Of a stretch of 64,000 bases of DNA, positions 18,090 to 25,891 are shown one piece after another. Source of the stretch: Roseovarius lutimaris. GTDB lineage: Bacteria > Pseudomonadota > Alphaproteobacteria > Rhodobacterales > Rhodobacteraceae. The DNA lies in contig NZ_FOVP01000001.1 of assembly GCF_900115165.1 (NCBI RefSeq), positions 186,001 to 250,000 of the forward strand. The letters run 5' to 3'. Each line of letters begins with the position of its first letter. The first letter of the stretch is position 1. A program made the position numbers and the translations under genes. The notes beneath the pieces are model-generated. The model had not been told where the DNA came from and ran no database searches. It worked only from the letters and a program-made list of their open reading frames with translations.

Positions 18090-20513
18090 ATGAAGACCCA
18101 TGCACAGGCAGTCGTGATCGGCGGCGGCGTAATCGGATGCTCTATTCTTTATCACCTGACCAAGCTTGGTTGGTCCGATGTGGTTTTGCTGGAACGCGAC
18201 GAGCTGACCTCGGGGAGCACCTGGCACGCGGCGGCCAACATTCACGGGTTGCATGACAGCGCCAATATCAGCCGTCTCCAACATTACACGATGACCCTCT
18301 ATAACAGCCTCGAGGAAGAAACCGGCCAGTCCTGTGGCGTGTTTCAACCCGGCAGCCTTTATCTTGCGCAGACCGAAAACCGCGAGCATCAGCTGCGCTT
18401 GCAGGCCGCCAAGGCCAGGCTTTACGGGATGAATTTCCATGAGATCACCCGCGATGAGGCAGAGCGCCTGCATCCGCTGGTCAATTTCGATGGCATTCGT
18501 TGCATCATGTGGGAACCCGATGGTGGCAACGTCGACCCATCCGGCGTGACCAACGCCTATGCCGCCGGGGCGCGCCAGAAGGGCGCCGAGATCAACCGCT
18601 TTACCCCCGTCACCGGCACCGAGCAACAGCCCGATGGCACATGGATCGTGCGCACGCCCAAGGGCGATATCAGAACCCGGTGGGTGATCAATGCCGGCGG
18701 TCTCTGGGGGCGCGAAGTGGCCGCCCTTGCCGGGATCAAGGTGCCGTTGCAACCGACCGAACACCAGTATTTCGTGACCGAGACCATCGCTGAGATTGCC
18801 GCGATGGATCGCCGGTTGCCGTCGGTCGCGGACCGGGACGGCGAATATTACCTGCGCCAGGAGGGCAAGGGCCTTTTGATCGGCGCCTATGAGCAGGACA
18901 TGAAATTCTGGGCCGAGGAGGGCACGCCGCTTGATTTCGCCCATGAGCTTTTTGCCGATGATCTCGATCGGATCATGGAGAATGTGATGCGCGCCATGGA
19001 CCGGGTGCCGCTGGCCGCCGAGGCCGGGGTCAAGCGGGTGATCAACGGGCCAATGATCTGGTCGCCTGACAGCAACGTGATCCTGGGGCCGGTGCCCGAG
19101 TTGAAGAACTATTTCATGTGCGGTGGTATCATTCCCGGCTTTAGCCAATCGGCGGGGATGGGGTTGATGGTGGCGCAATGGATCACCACCGGCGAGATGG
19201 AATATGACATGTTCGCCTGGGACATCGCGCGCTTTGGCCTTTGGGCCAATGACAAGGCCTTCGTCAAGGCCAAGGTGCAGGACCAATATGCCCATCGTTT
19301 TGCGATCCATTACCCCAATGAAGAACGCAGTGCCGGGCGCCCGCTGCGTACCCGCCCGGTCTATGCGCGGCAAAAAGAGCTGGGCGCGGTGTTCGGTCTC
19401 AACTATGGCTGGGAGCATTCGCTTTGGTATGCGGATACCCCCGGCACGGTCGATACCAACGGCTTTACCCGCCAGAACTGGTGGGGGCCGGTGGGCGAGG
19501 AATGCAAAATGCTGCGCGAGCGGGCAGGGATCATCGACATCTCGAATTTTGCCAAATATCGCGTCAAGGGGCCGGGGGCCGAGGATTGGCTGAATGCCGT
19601 CTTTGCCAACCGGATGCCAGGCGCGGTGGGGCGCTCTTGTCTCACGCCGCTGATCGGGGTGCGTGGCGGGATTGCCGGGGATGCCACGGTGACGCGATTG
19701 GCCGAGGATGAGTTCTGGGTGATTTCCTCGGGCATGGCCGAGCGCTATCACAAGCGGTTCTTCGATGTCGTGCCCTTGCCCGATGGCACCACATTCGAAA
19801 GCCTGACCGAGGCGGTTTGCGGGTTCAACGTCGCCGGGCCAAAATCGCGCGAGATGTTGCAGGGGCTGACCAATGCCTCGCTCGCGACGCAAGATTTCGC
19901 TTTCATGCGCTCGCAGCGCATCACTCTCGGCGGGGTGGCCTGTGTCGCCCTGCGCGTCAGCTTTACCGGCGATCTTGGCTGGGAATTGCATTGCGCTATG
20001 GAGGATCAGGCGCAATTGTACGATGCGCTTCTTGAGGCGGGCAAAGAGGTTGGCGCGGGGTCGGTCGGCAGCCGCGCCCTGATGTCGATGCGTATCGAAA
20101 AGGGCTATGGGTCCTGGAGCCGCGAATACAGCCCGGAATACTGGCCGCAAGAGGTCGGGCTGGCGGGGCTGTGCAAGATGGACAAGGACTTCCTCAACAA
20201 GGCCGCCGCGCAGGAGGTGCTTGCCAGGGACCCGCGCGAAACGCTGGTGCTGTTGCATCTCGACGAGGCGGATGTAAGCGCCTCGAACGCCGATGCCACC
20301 GGTGGCGAGCCGATCATGAAGGATGGCAAGGGGGTTGGCCGGGTCACTTCGGGCAGCTATGGCTATAGCGTCGGGATGAGCCTTGCGCTTGGCTATGTCA
20401 AAGGGGCCGCGCCGGGGGATGGCGTCGAGGTCATGGTGCTGGGGCGGCCGCACAGGGCGCGCATCCTGCATGAACCACCGTTTGACCCAAGCGGCGCCCG
20501 GCTGCGCGCCTGA
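18090..20513 (+). CDS. Dimethylglycine/sarcosine dehydrogenase-family FAD/GcvT protein (copy 2)
   Basis: The product is 807 aa with the same DAO-FAO_M-GcvT-GcvT_C order as the divergent gene. The nucleotide motif VVIGGGVIGCSILYHLTKLG is near identical to copy 1, and TSGSTWHAAANIHGLHDS keeps the flavin-attachment His but changes the following residues. In the GcvT part, FTGDLGWELHC and GSRALMSMRIEKGYGSW are conserved. Two divergent paralogues suggest related N-methyl substrates, for example successive steps of glycine betaine breakdown (inference). The minus strand stays open over nearly the full gene, a GC-bias artefact. Confidence 0.88.
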   Translation: MKTHAQAVVIGGGVIGCSILYHLTKLGWSDVVLLERDELTSGSTWHAAANIHGLHDSANISRLQHYTMTLYNSLEEETGQSCGVFQPGSLYLAQTENREHQLRLQAAKARLYGMNFHEITRDEAERLHPLVNFDGIRCIMWEPDGGNVDPSGVTNAYAAGARQKGAEINRFTPVTGTEQQPDGTWIVRTPKGDIRTRWVINAGGLWGREVAALAGIKVPLQPTEHQYFVTETIAEIAAMDRRLPSVADRDGEYYLRQEGKGLLIGAYEQDMKFWAEEGTPLDFAHELFADDLDRIMENVMRAMDRVPLAAEAGVKRVINGPMIWSPDSNVILGPVPELKNYFMCGGIIPGFSQSAGMGLMVAQWITTGEMEYDMFAWDIARFGLWANDKAFVKAKVQDQYAHRFAIHYPNEERSAGRPLRTRPVYARQKELGAVFGLNYGWEHSLWYADTPGTVDTNGFTRQNWWGPVGEECKMLRERAGIIDISNFAKYRVKGPGAEDWLNAVFANRMPGAVGRSCLTPLIGVRGGIAGDATVTRLAEDEFWVISSGMAERYHKRFFDVVPLPDGTTFESLTEAVCGFNVAGPKSREMLQGLTNASLATQDFAFMRSQRITLGGVACVALRVSFTGDLGWELHCAMEDQAQLYDALLEAGKEVGAGSVGSRALMSMRIEKGYGSWSREYSPEYWPQEVGLAGLCKMDKDFLNKAAAQEVLARDPRETLVLLHLDEADVSASNADATGGEPIMKDGKGVGRVTSGSYGYSVGMSLALGYVKGAAPGDGVEVMVLGRPHRARILHEPPFDPSGARLRA

Positions 20514-20552
20514 GGCGCGCGGGCCGTCGCAGGCCATTGCGCGGGTGTGATG

Positions 20553-20617
20553 TAGGGTGGGTGAAACCCACGCCTGCCTAGGGGCATATGCAAGCTGCGT
20601 GGGTTTCACCCACCCTA
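20553..20617. repeat. Inverted pair of repeat B, possible bidirectional terminator
   Basis: TAGGGTGGGTGAAACCCACG plus C (20553-20573) is repeated in inverse orientation at 20597-20617, 23 bp apart, forming a perfect 21-bp stem. Each copy also contains the small palindrome GTGGGT-TTC-ACCCAC. It lies between convergent genes (stops at 20513 and 20638), so it probably acts as a terminator for both. A third copy is at 24884-24905. Confidence 0.75.
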
Positions 20618-20637
20618 AAGGGGGCGCGGCGGATGGT

Positions 20638-20886
20638 CTAACCGTCCGAAGATTGTTGCGCCTGTTTTTCGGCTTTGAATTTCTTCAGCCTTTCAACAAG
20701 GTAGGCGCGCGCCTTGATGTTGGCGCGGCGCACGCGCACCGAGGTCAGAAACGCCTCTTCAGCGGTTTGCGATCCGGCGCCGAGGACCTTCTGGATCTCG
20801 GCGACAAGCTCTTCATCGCCTGTGGCCTCGATTGCCTTGATCACGTCGCGGGCAAGTTCATCCGCCAGATCTTCGGTGACACCCAT
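20638..20886 (-). CDS. Small acidic/basic helical protein, unknown
   Basis: The product is 82 aa, predicted helical, without signal peptide or membrane segment: acidic N-terminal half (MGVTEDLADELARDVIKAIE), then basic VRVRRANIKARAYLVERLKKFKAEKQ. GGGGG/CCATA upstream gives a fair RBS. It lies 19 bp after the alpha/beta hydrolase gene (minus strand) and is probably co-transcribed. I do not recognise a family. Confidence 0.6.
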   Translation of the reverse strand: MGVTEDLADELARDVIKAIEATGDEELVAEIQKVLGAGSQTAEEAFLTSVRVRRANIKARAYLVERLKKFKAEKQAQQSSDG

Positions 20887-20905
20887 CGGTATGGCCCCCT
20901 TTTTC

Positions 20906-21559
20906 CTAGCGCGAGTTCTCTGTCAGGCGGCGTTTGACATAGGAGGTCACGCTGCCGATCATCGGGTCCATATGCGGCTCTTCAAAGAAATGGCCCGCAC
21001 CATCGACCTCTTCATGGGTGATGGTGATGCCCTGCTGCTCATGCAGTTTGTTCACCAGGGCGGTGGTATCTGCGGGCGGCGCCACGCGGTCATTGCTGCC
21101 ATTGATGATCAGGCCAGAGGCCGGACAGGGCGCAAGAAACGAGAAGTCATACATATTGGCCGGCGGGCTGACCGAGATGAAGCCGGTGATTTCGGGCCGA
21201 CGCATCAAAAGCTGCATGCCGATCCAGGCGCCGAAGGAAAAGCCCGCAACCCAGCAATGTTTGGAGTTGTTGTTCATTGATTGCAGATAGTCGAGCGCCG
21301 AGGCCGCATCCGACAATTCGCCCACGCCCTGATCATATTCGCCCTGGCTTCGACCGACGCCGCGAAAATTGAAGCGCAGAATCGTGAAGCCCATGTTATA
21401 GAAGGCATAATGAAGGTTGTAGACAACCTTGTTGTTCATCGTGCCACCAAATTGCGGGTGCGGGTGGAGCACGATCGCAATCGGGGCGTCTTTTTCTTTT
21501 TGTGGGTGATAGCGGCCTTCGAGTCGGCCTTCTGGGCCGGGAAAGATAACCTCGGGCAT
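20906..21559 (-). CDS. Alpha/beta hydrolase
   Basis: The product is 217 aa. The strand order includes PIAIVLHPHPQFGGTMNN (oxyanion region), FNFRGVGRSQGEYDQGVGE, the nucleophile elbow GFSFGAW (Ser), a later Asp in GSNDRVAPP, and the catalytic His in GAGHFFEE. This resembles the family of small dienelactone-hydrolase-like or KANL3/Tex30-type hydrolases; the substrate is unknown. Start at 21559 (MPEVIFPGPEG) is preferred because AAGGACAAAGGG lies upstream. It is divergent from iscR, and this gene is often found beside iscR/suf in Rhodobacterales. Confidence 0.78.
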   Translation of the reverse strand: MPEVIFPGPEGRLEGRYHPQKEKDAPIAIVLHPHPQFGGTMNNKVVYNLHYAFYNMGFTILRFNFRGVGRSQGEYDQGVGELSDAASALDYLQSMNNNSKHCWVAGFSFGAWIGMQLLMRRPEITGFISVSPPANMYDFSFLAPCPASGLIINGSNDRVAPPADTTALVNKLHEQQGITITHEEVDGAGHFFEEPHMDPMIGSVTSYVKRRLTENSR

Positions 21560-21621
21560 GTGTTCCCTTTGTCCTTGCTGTGAGGTGCGCGCGATAATCT
21601 TGACGAAATCGCTCAAGCACC

Positions 21622-21636
21622 TTAGAACTGTTCTAA
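21622..21636. promoter_or_regulatory. Irr-box-like palindrome upstream of iscR
   Basis: TTAGAACTGTTCTAA is a perfect 15-bp palindrome (7-bp arms, central T). It matches the TTAGAA-N3-TTCTAA core of the alphaproteobacterial iron control element bound by the heme-responsive regulator Irr. A possible -10 CATAAT is at 21651-21656, so the box would cover the -35 position, consistent with repression of the iscR-suf transcript. It also lies 62 bp upstream of the divergent hydrolase gene. Confidence 0.7.
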
Positions 21637-21718
21637 ATTGCGACCAGGGCCATAATGGCTCAAGGGGAGATAAGCCTTGCGGTGCGTAAGGTCAATCTGT
21701 TCGCGGGGGAGTAGGCCA

Positions 21719-22180
21719 ATGAAACTGAGTACAAAGGGCAGATATGCGATGGTTGCGCTGGTGGATATTGCGCTTCAGCCGCCGGGCGCGGTGGTGACGC
21801 TTGGCGAAGTGTCACGTCGGCAGGATATTTCGCTGCCTTATCTTGAGCAGCTTTTCGTTAAATTGCGCCGGGCCGAGCTTGTTGCTTCGGTGCGTGGGCC
21901 GGGGGGCGGCTATCGCCTTGCGCGTCCGGCGTCGGAAATCCGGGTGGCCGATATCCTGGCGGCTGTCGATGAGACGGTGGATGCGCTTCACAAGGGGGCA
22001 GGGGCCTCTGGCGGGGCGAGCGGCTCGCGCGCGCAGTCCATGGCCAACCGGCTCTGGGAAGGTCTGAGCGCGCAGGTCTATGTATTTTTGCATCAGACCA
22101 GGTTGAGCGATGTGGTTGGCAATACGCTGGCGCCCTGTCCGGCGGTGCCGCATCTGTTTTCCGTGGTGGATGAGGAATGA
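21719..22180 (+). CDS. iscR: IscR-like Rrf2 regulator lacking the Fe-S cysteine triad
   Basis: The product is 153 aa. The N-terminal winged helix MKLSTKGRYAMVALVDIAL...ISLPYLEQLFVKLRRAELV, with wing VRGPGGGYRLARP, is canonical IscR/Rrf2. In E. coli IscR three Cys (92, 98, 104) bind the [2Fe-2S] cluster; here the corresponding segment (DALHKGAGASGGASGSRAQ) has none, and the only Cys is Cys140 in APCP. Single-Cys IscR has been described in Rhodobacter as an unusual Fe-S binder. It is the first gene of the suf region. Start at 21719 with GGGGGAG upstream. Confidence 0.85.
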   Translation: MKLSTKGRYAMVALVDIALQPPGAVVTLGEVSRRQDISLPYLEQLFVKLRRAELVASVRGPGGGYRLARPASEIRVADILAAVDETVDALHKGAGASGGASGSRAQSMANRLWEGLSAQVYVFLHQTRLSDVVGNTLAPCPAVPHLFSVVDEE

Positions 22181-22192
22181 AGGCAGCGTGTA

Positions 22193-22292
22193 AAGGGGTT
22201 GCGCCGCCTTCGGCGTCGCGGCGACGCGCCCTGACGGGCGCCGATTTGGGCCTGCGGCGCGAGTATTTTAGCCAAGAAGAAGCGGATGTGGC
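22193..22292 (+). repeat. Hairpin-rich spacer with interspersed motif A, copy 3
   Basis: The gap between iscR and the cysteine desulfurase gene holds GC stem-loops (GCGCCC-TGAC-GGGCGC near 22227-22242) and then GTATTTTAGCCAAGAAGAAG inside 22261-22285. This is the same motif, opposite orientation, as at 15288-15312. Whether it attenuates suf transcription is unknown. Confidence 0.55.
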
Positions 22293-22295
22293 GTG

Positions 22296-23339
22296 ATGGC
22301 ACGGGTTTACCTTGATCATAACGCGACGGCGCCGCTGCGCCCTGAGGCACGGGCGTCGATGATTGCGGCGATGGACCTTGTTGGCAACCCGTCGAGTGTA
22401 CATGCCGAGGGGCGCGCGGCCAAGGGTCTGGTCGAGCGCGCGCGCGCGCAGGTTGCCGCGGCCTTTGGCGCCGAGGGCGCCGATGTGATTTTCACCTCGG
22501 GGGCGACCGAGGGCGCGGCGCTGGCCTGTGGCGGGCGCGGATTGAGCGGAGCTGCAATCGAGCATGACGCCGTCGGGGCCTGGGTTGGCGATGATCTTGA
22601 GGTGGAGCGGACCGGCCAGGTGAGGGTGAGCGATCCGGCGGCGTCGGTCTTGCAACTGGCGAATTCGGAAACCGGGGTGATTCAGACCTTGCCCGAGGGT
22701 CTGGCGCTCAGCGACATGACCCAAGGGTTTGGCAAGCTGCCGCTGGCGTTCAACTGGTCGGGCTGTCAGATGGCGCTTATCTCGGCGCATAAGCTTGGCG
22801 GGCCGAAGGGTGTTGGCGCGCTTGTGGTGAAACGCGGTACCGAGATCGTGGCGCAGATCCGTGGCGGTGGTCAGGAAATGGGCCGCCGGGCGGGCACTGA
22901 GAACGTGATTGGCATCGCCGGCTTTGGCGCCGCCGCCGAGGCCGCGGCGCGTGATCTGGAGACGGGAACCTGGGCGCGCGTGGAAAAACTTAGAAACATT
23001 CTAGAATCAACTATTGCACAGATCGCAAATGAGACTATTTTTGTCGGGAAAGCCGAACAACGCTTGCCCAACACCAGTTGCTTCATTACGCCGGGCTGGA
23101 AAGGCGAAACGCAGGTGATGGCGATGGATCTTGCCGGATTTGCGATTTCGGCGGGCAGTGCCTGTTCCAGTGGCAAGGTGCGCGCCAGCAAGGTGTTGCG
23201 GGCGATGGGATTTGATGAGGCCGGGGCCGGATGCGCGGTACGCGTATCGCTTGGGCCTGCGACGACAGAAGATGAGATCATGCGCTTTGCCGAAACCTGG
23301 CTGACGCGCTGGCAAAAACATCAGGGCCGCATGGTCTGA
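22296..23339 (+). CDS. Class I (IscS/NifS-like) cysteine desulfurase
   Basis: The product is about 347 aa, shorter than IscS. Motifs: VYLDHNATAPLRPEAR at the N-terminus, TSGATEGAALAC, the PLP Lys in SAHKLGGPKGVGAL, RAGTENV, and the active-site Cys loop SAGSACSSGKVRAS. It provides persulfide sulfur from cysteine for Fe-S assembly. ATG at 22296 is preceded directly by an in-frame GTG (22293). The region 22990-23050 is strikingly AT-rich inside an otherwise GC-rich gene and contains an Irr-box-like TTAGAAACATTCTAG. It is a second desulfurase in addition to sufS at the operon's end. Confidence 0.85.
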   Translation: MARVYLDHNATAPLRPEARASMIAAMDLVGNPSSVHAEGRAAKGLVERARAQVAAAFGAEGADVIFTSGATEGAALACGGRGLSGAAIEHDAVGAWVGDDLEVERTGQVRVSDPAASVLQLANSETGVIQTLPEGLALSDMTQGFGKLPLAFNWSGCQMALISAHKLGGPKGVGALVVKRGTEIVAQIRGGGQEMGRRAGTENVIGIAGFGAAAEAAARDLETGTWARVEKLRNILESTIAQIANETIFVGKAEQRLPNTSCFITPGWKGETQVMAMDLAGFAISAGSACSSGKVRASKVLRAMGFDEAGAGCAVRVSLGPATTEDEIMRFAETWLTRWQKHQGRMV

Positions 23340-23358
23340 GAGGTTAAGGAGATAGGGA

Positions 23359-24882
23359 ATGGCTGCTTTGGACGAGGTTCAGGTCAAGGAAGGCGTCGAT
23401 CAGGAAACCGTCGATACCGTGCGCGAGGTTGGCGGCGCCTATAAATACGGCTGGGAAACCGATATCGAGATGGACTATGCCCCGATGGGGCTTGACGAGG
23501 ATATCGTGCGTCTGATCAGCTCGAAGAACGAAGAGCCCGAATGGATGACCGAATGGCGGCTTGAGGCCTATCGCCGCTGGCTCACCAAGGAAGAACCGAC
23601 CTGGGCGATGGTCGATTATCCGAAGATCGACTTTCAAAAGCAGTATTACTATGCCCGCCCCAAAAGCATGGAGGTCAAGCCCAAGTCACTGGACGAGGTC
23701 GACCCGAAGCTTTTGGCGACCTACGAAAAGCTTGGTATTCCGCTCAAGGAACAGATGATCCTGGCCGGGGTTGAAGGCGCCGAGGATGTGCCTGCCGAGG
23801 GCCGGAAGGTCGCTGTCGACGCGGTGTTTGATTCCGTTTCGGTGGGCACGACCTTTCAAGCCGAATTGCGCAAGGCCGGGGTCATTTTCTGCTCGATTTC
23901 GGAGGCGATCAAAGAGCATCCCGAATTGGTTAAGAAATACCTCGGCTCGGTCGTGCCGGTGAGTGACAACTACTATGCCACGCTGAATTCGGCGGTGTTT
24001 TCGGATGGCTCGTTTGTCTATGTGCCGCCCGGCGTGCGCTGCCCGATGGAGCTGAGCACCTATTTTCGGATCAACGCCGAAAACACCGGCCAGTTCGAAC
24101 GCACCCTGATCATTGCCGACAAGGGGTCCTACGTGAGCTATCTTGAGGGCTGTACCGCGCCCCAGCGGGACGTCGCACAGCTTCATGCCGCCGTCGTCGA
24201 GATCATCATCGAGGAAGACGCCGAGGTGAAATATTCCACGGTGCAGAACTGGTATCCTGGGGATGAGAACGGCAAGGGCGGGATCTATAACTTTGTCACC
24301 AAGCGCGCCGATTGCCGGGGTGATCGGGCCAAGGTGATGTGGACCCAGGTCGAGACCGGAAGCGCGGTGACCTGGAAATACCCCAGCTGCATCCTGCGTG
24401 GCAATGAAAGTCAGGGCGAGTTCTATTCGATCGCTATCGCCAACAACTATCAGCAGGCGGATACCGGCACCAAGATGATCCATCTGGGCAAGAACACCCG
24501 CTCGCGCATCGTTTCCAAGGGCATCAGCGCGGGCCATGCGCAGAACACCTATCGCGGGCTTGTGTCAATGCATCCCAAGGCCAGGGACAGTCGCAATTAC
24601 ACCCAATGCGACAGTCTATTGATCGGCGGTAACTGTGGCGCACATACGGTGCCCTATATCGAGGTGCGCAACAACTCGTCGCGGGTGGAGCATGAGGCGA
24701 CGACATCCAAGGTGGATGACGACCAGATGTTCTATTGCCGGTCGCGCGGTATGGACGAGGAGGAGGCCGTGGCGCTCGTGGTGAACGGGTTCTGCAAGGA
24801 TGTGCTTCAGGCGCTGCCGATGGAATTTGCCATGGAGGCGCAGCAATTGGTGGCGATTTCCCTGGAAGGATCTGTCGGGTAA
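23359..24882 (+). CDS. sufB: Fe-S cluster assembly scaffold SufB
   Basis: The product is 507 aa, full length for SufB. The conserved core includes [35 protein letters not shown], the beta-helix part EGCTAPQRD with the Cys that accepts sulfur, and the C-terminal [26 protein letters not shown]. It forms the SufBC2D scaffold complex in the cytosol. RBS AAGGAG is at 23346-23351; the gene starts 19 bp after the desulfurase stop. Confidence 0.97.
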   Translation: MAALDEVQVKEGVDQETVDTVREVGGAYKYGWETDIEMDYAPMGLDEDIVRLISSKNEEPEWMTEWRLEAYRRWLTKEEPTWAMVDYPKIDFQKQYYYARPKSMEVKPKSLDEVDPKLLATYEKLGIPLKEQMILAGVEGAEDVPAEGRKVAVDAVFDSVSVGTTFQAELRKAGVIFCSISEAIKEHPELVKKYLGSVVPVSDNYYATLNSAVFSDGSFVYVPPGVRCPMELSTYFRINAENTGQFERTLIIADKGSYVSYLEGCTAPQRDVAQLHAAVVEIIIEEDAEVKYSTVQNWYPGDENGKGGIYNFVTKRADCRGDRAKVMWTQVETGSAVTWKYPSCILRGNESQGEFYSIAIANNYQQADTGTKMIHLGKNTRSRIVSKGISAGHAQNTYRGLVSMHPKARDSRNYTQCDSLLIGGNCGAHTVPYIEVRNNSSRVEHEATTSKVDDDQMFYCRSRGMDEEEAVALVVNGFCKDVLQALPMEFAMEAQQLVAISLEGSVG

Positions 24883-24883
24883 G

Positions 24884-24905
24884 GCGTGGGTTTCACCCAC
24901 CCTAC
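24884..24905 (-). repeat. Repeat B, single copy
   Basis: This is the same 22-bp unit (minus strand TAGGGTGGGTGAAACCCACG with flanking bases) as the first arm at 20552-20573, identical over all 22 positions. It begins one base after the sufB stop codon. It can form the small hairpin GTGGGT-TTC-ACCCAC in the operon mRNA. Confidence 0.7.
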
Positions 24906-24933
24906 GCACGACCGATAGCAAGGCTTGAATGCG

Positions 24934-25248
24934 ATGATCATCACCACCACCCAAAACGTCGAAGGGCACCCCATCACCGACTATCGCGGCATTGTTGTCG
25001 GCGAGGCGATCATGGGGGCCAATATTGTGCGCGATTTCTTTGCCCAGATCACCGATGTGGTCGGCGGGCGCTCTGGTGCCTATGAAAGCAAGCTTCAGGA
25101 TGCGCGCGAGATTGCCCTGCAAGAGCTGGAACAGCGCGCTGCGGCGCTTGGCGCGACGGCGGTTGTTGGGGTCGATCTTGATTACGAGGTTGTGGGCGAT
25201 TCGATGTTGATGGTGTCGGCCTCTGGCACCGCGGTGGTGCTGGGCTAG
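24934..25248 (+). CDS. YbjQ/UPF0145 family protein
   Basis: The product is 104 aa. The family pattern is clear: [35 protein letters not shown], then ARERAL-like [29 protein letters not shown]. It is a small pentamer-forming protein of unknown function, sometimes labelled heavy-metal-binding. ATG at 24934 with CAAGG upstream was chosen over TTG at 24925. It sits inside the suf operon between sufB and sufC. Confidence 0.85.
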   Translation: MIITTTQNVEGHPITDYRGIVVGEAIMGANIVRDFFAQITDVVGGRSGAYESKLQDAREIALQELEQRAAALGATAVVGVDLDYEVVGDSMLMVSASGTAVVLG

Positions 25249-25249
25249 G

Positions 25250-25855
25250 ATGTCGGGCGCGCCGATCATAGATCGCCCCGAGCTGACCCTGCCCGAGGCG
25301 GAGGCGGCAGCGGTGCGTGCGGCCTATGAGCGGGCCTCGGTGATCCTTGAGTATGGATCGGGCGGTTCGACGGTGCTGGCGTCGGAAATGCCCGGAAAAC
25401 AGGTGTTTAGCGTCGAAAGCGATCAGGAGTGGGCACAGATGATGCGCGCCTTTCTGGCGCAAAATCCGCCCGCCGAGGCGACCGAGGTGGATGTGATCTG
25501 GTCCGATATCGGGCCGACCAAGGATTGGGGGTATCCCCGCAACAATAGCGGCTGGCAACGCTATGCGCGCTATCCGCTCGAGGTCTGGGACCTGCCGGAA
25601 TTCCGCCAGCCCGATGTGGTGCTGGTCGATGGGCGGTTTCGCACCGGTTGTGCCATGGCGGTGGCCTTGCGCAGCACCCGGCCGGTGGTGGTATTGGTTG
25701 ACGATTACAAGCGTCGCGAACAGTACCATCAAATCGAAGAGTTTCTGGGCGCGCCTTTGCGCCTGCATGGCCGCATGGCCGAGTTTGACGTCAAGCCGAT
25801 GGCCCTGCCGGCGGATCGGCTTTTGAGCATAATCGAGATGATGACCCGGCCTTGA
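25250..25855 (+). CDS. Rossmann-type SAM-dependent methyltransferase-like protein
   Basis: The product is 201 aa. The motif VILEYGSGGSTVLASE (about residues 31-46) is a class I methyltransferase nucleotide-binding loop, followed by VFSVESDQEWAQMM (acidic end of strand 2) and VVLVDGRFRTGCAMAVAL. Similar proteins appear in Rhodobacterales suf regions; no substrate is known. The ATG is 1 bp after the stop of the YbjQ-like gene, so it is translationally coupled. Confidence 0.65.
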   Translation: MSGAPIIDRPELTLPEAEAAAVRAAYERASVILEYGSGGSTVLASEMPGKQVFSVESDQEWAQMMRAFLAQNPPAEATEVDVIWSDIGPTKDWGYPRNNSGWQRYARYPLEVWDLPEFRQPDVVLVDGRFRTGCAMAVALRSTRPVVVLVDDYKRREQYHQIEEFLGAPLRLHGRMAEFDVKPMALPADRLLSIIEMMTRP

Positions 25856-25891
25856 GACGGGTCAGAACGTAACATACGGTGAGGACATAAA

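Noticed and set aside
17922-20609. An 895-residue open frame on the minus strand across the whole FAD/GcvT gene at 18090.
   Set aside because: It mirrors the third-position GC bias of the sense gene, has no family motifs, is rich in His/Arg/Pro, and overlaps a clear DAO-GcvT gene.
22990-23006. A pseudogene or frameshift in the cysteine desulfurase because of the AT-rich patch.
   Set aside because: The frame stays open and both the PLP Lys motif upstream and the active Cys loop downstream are intact.
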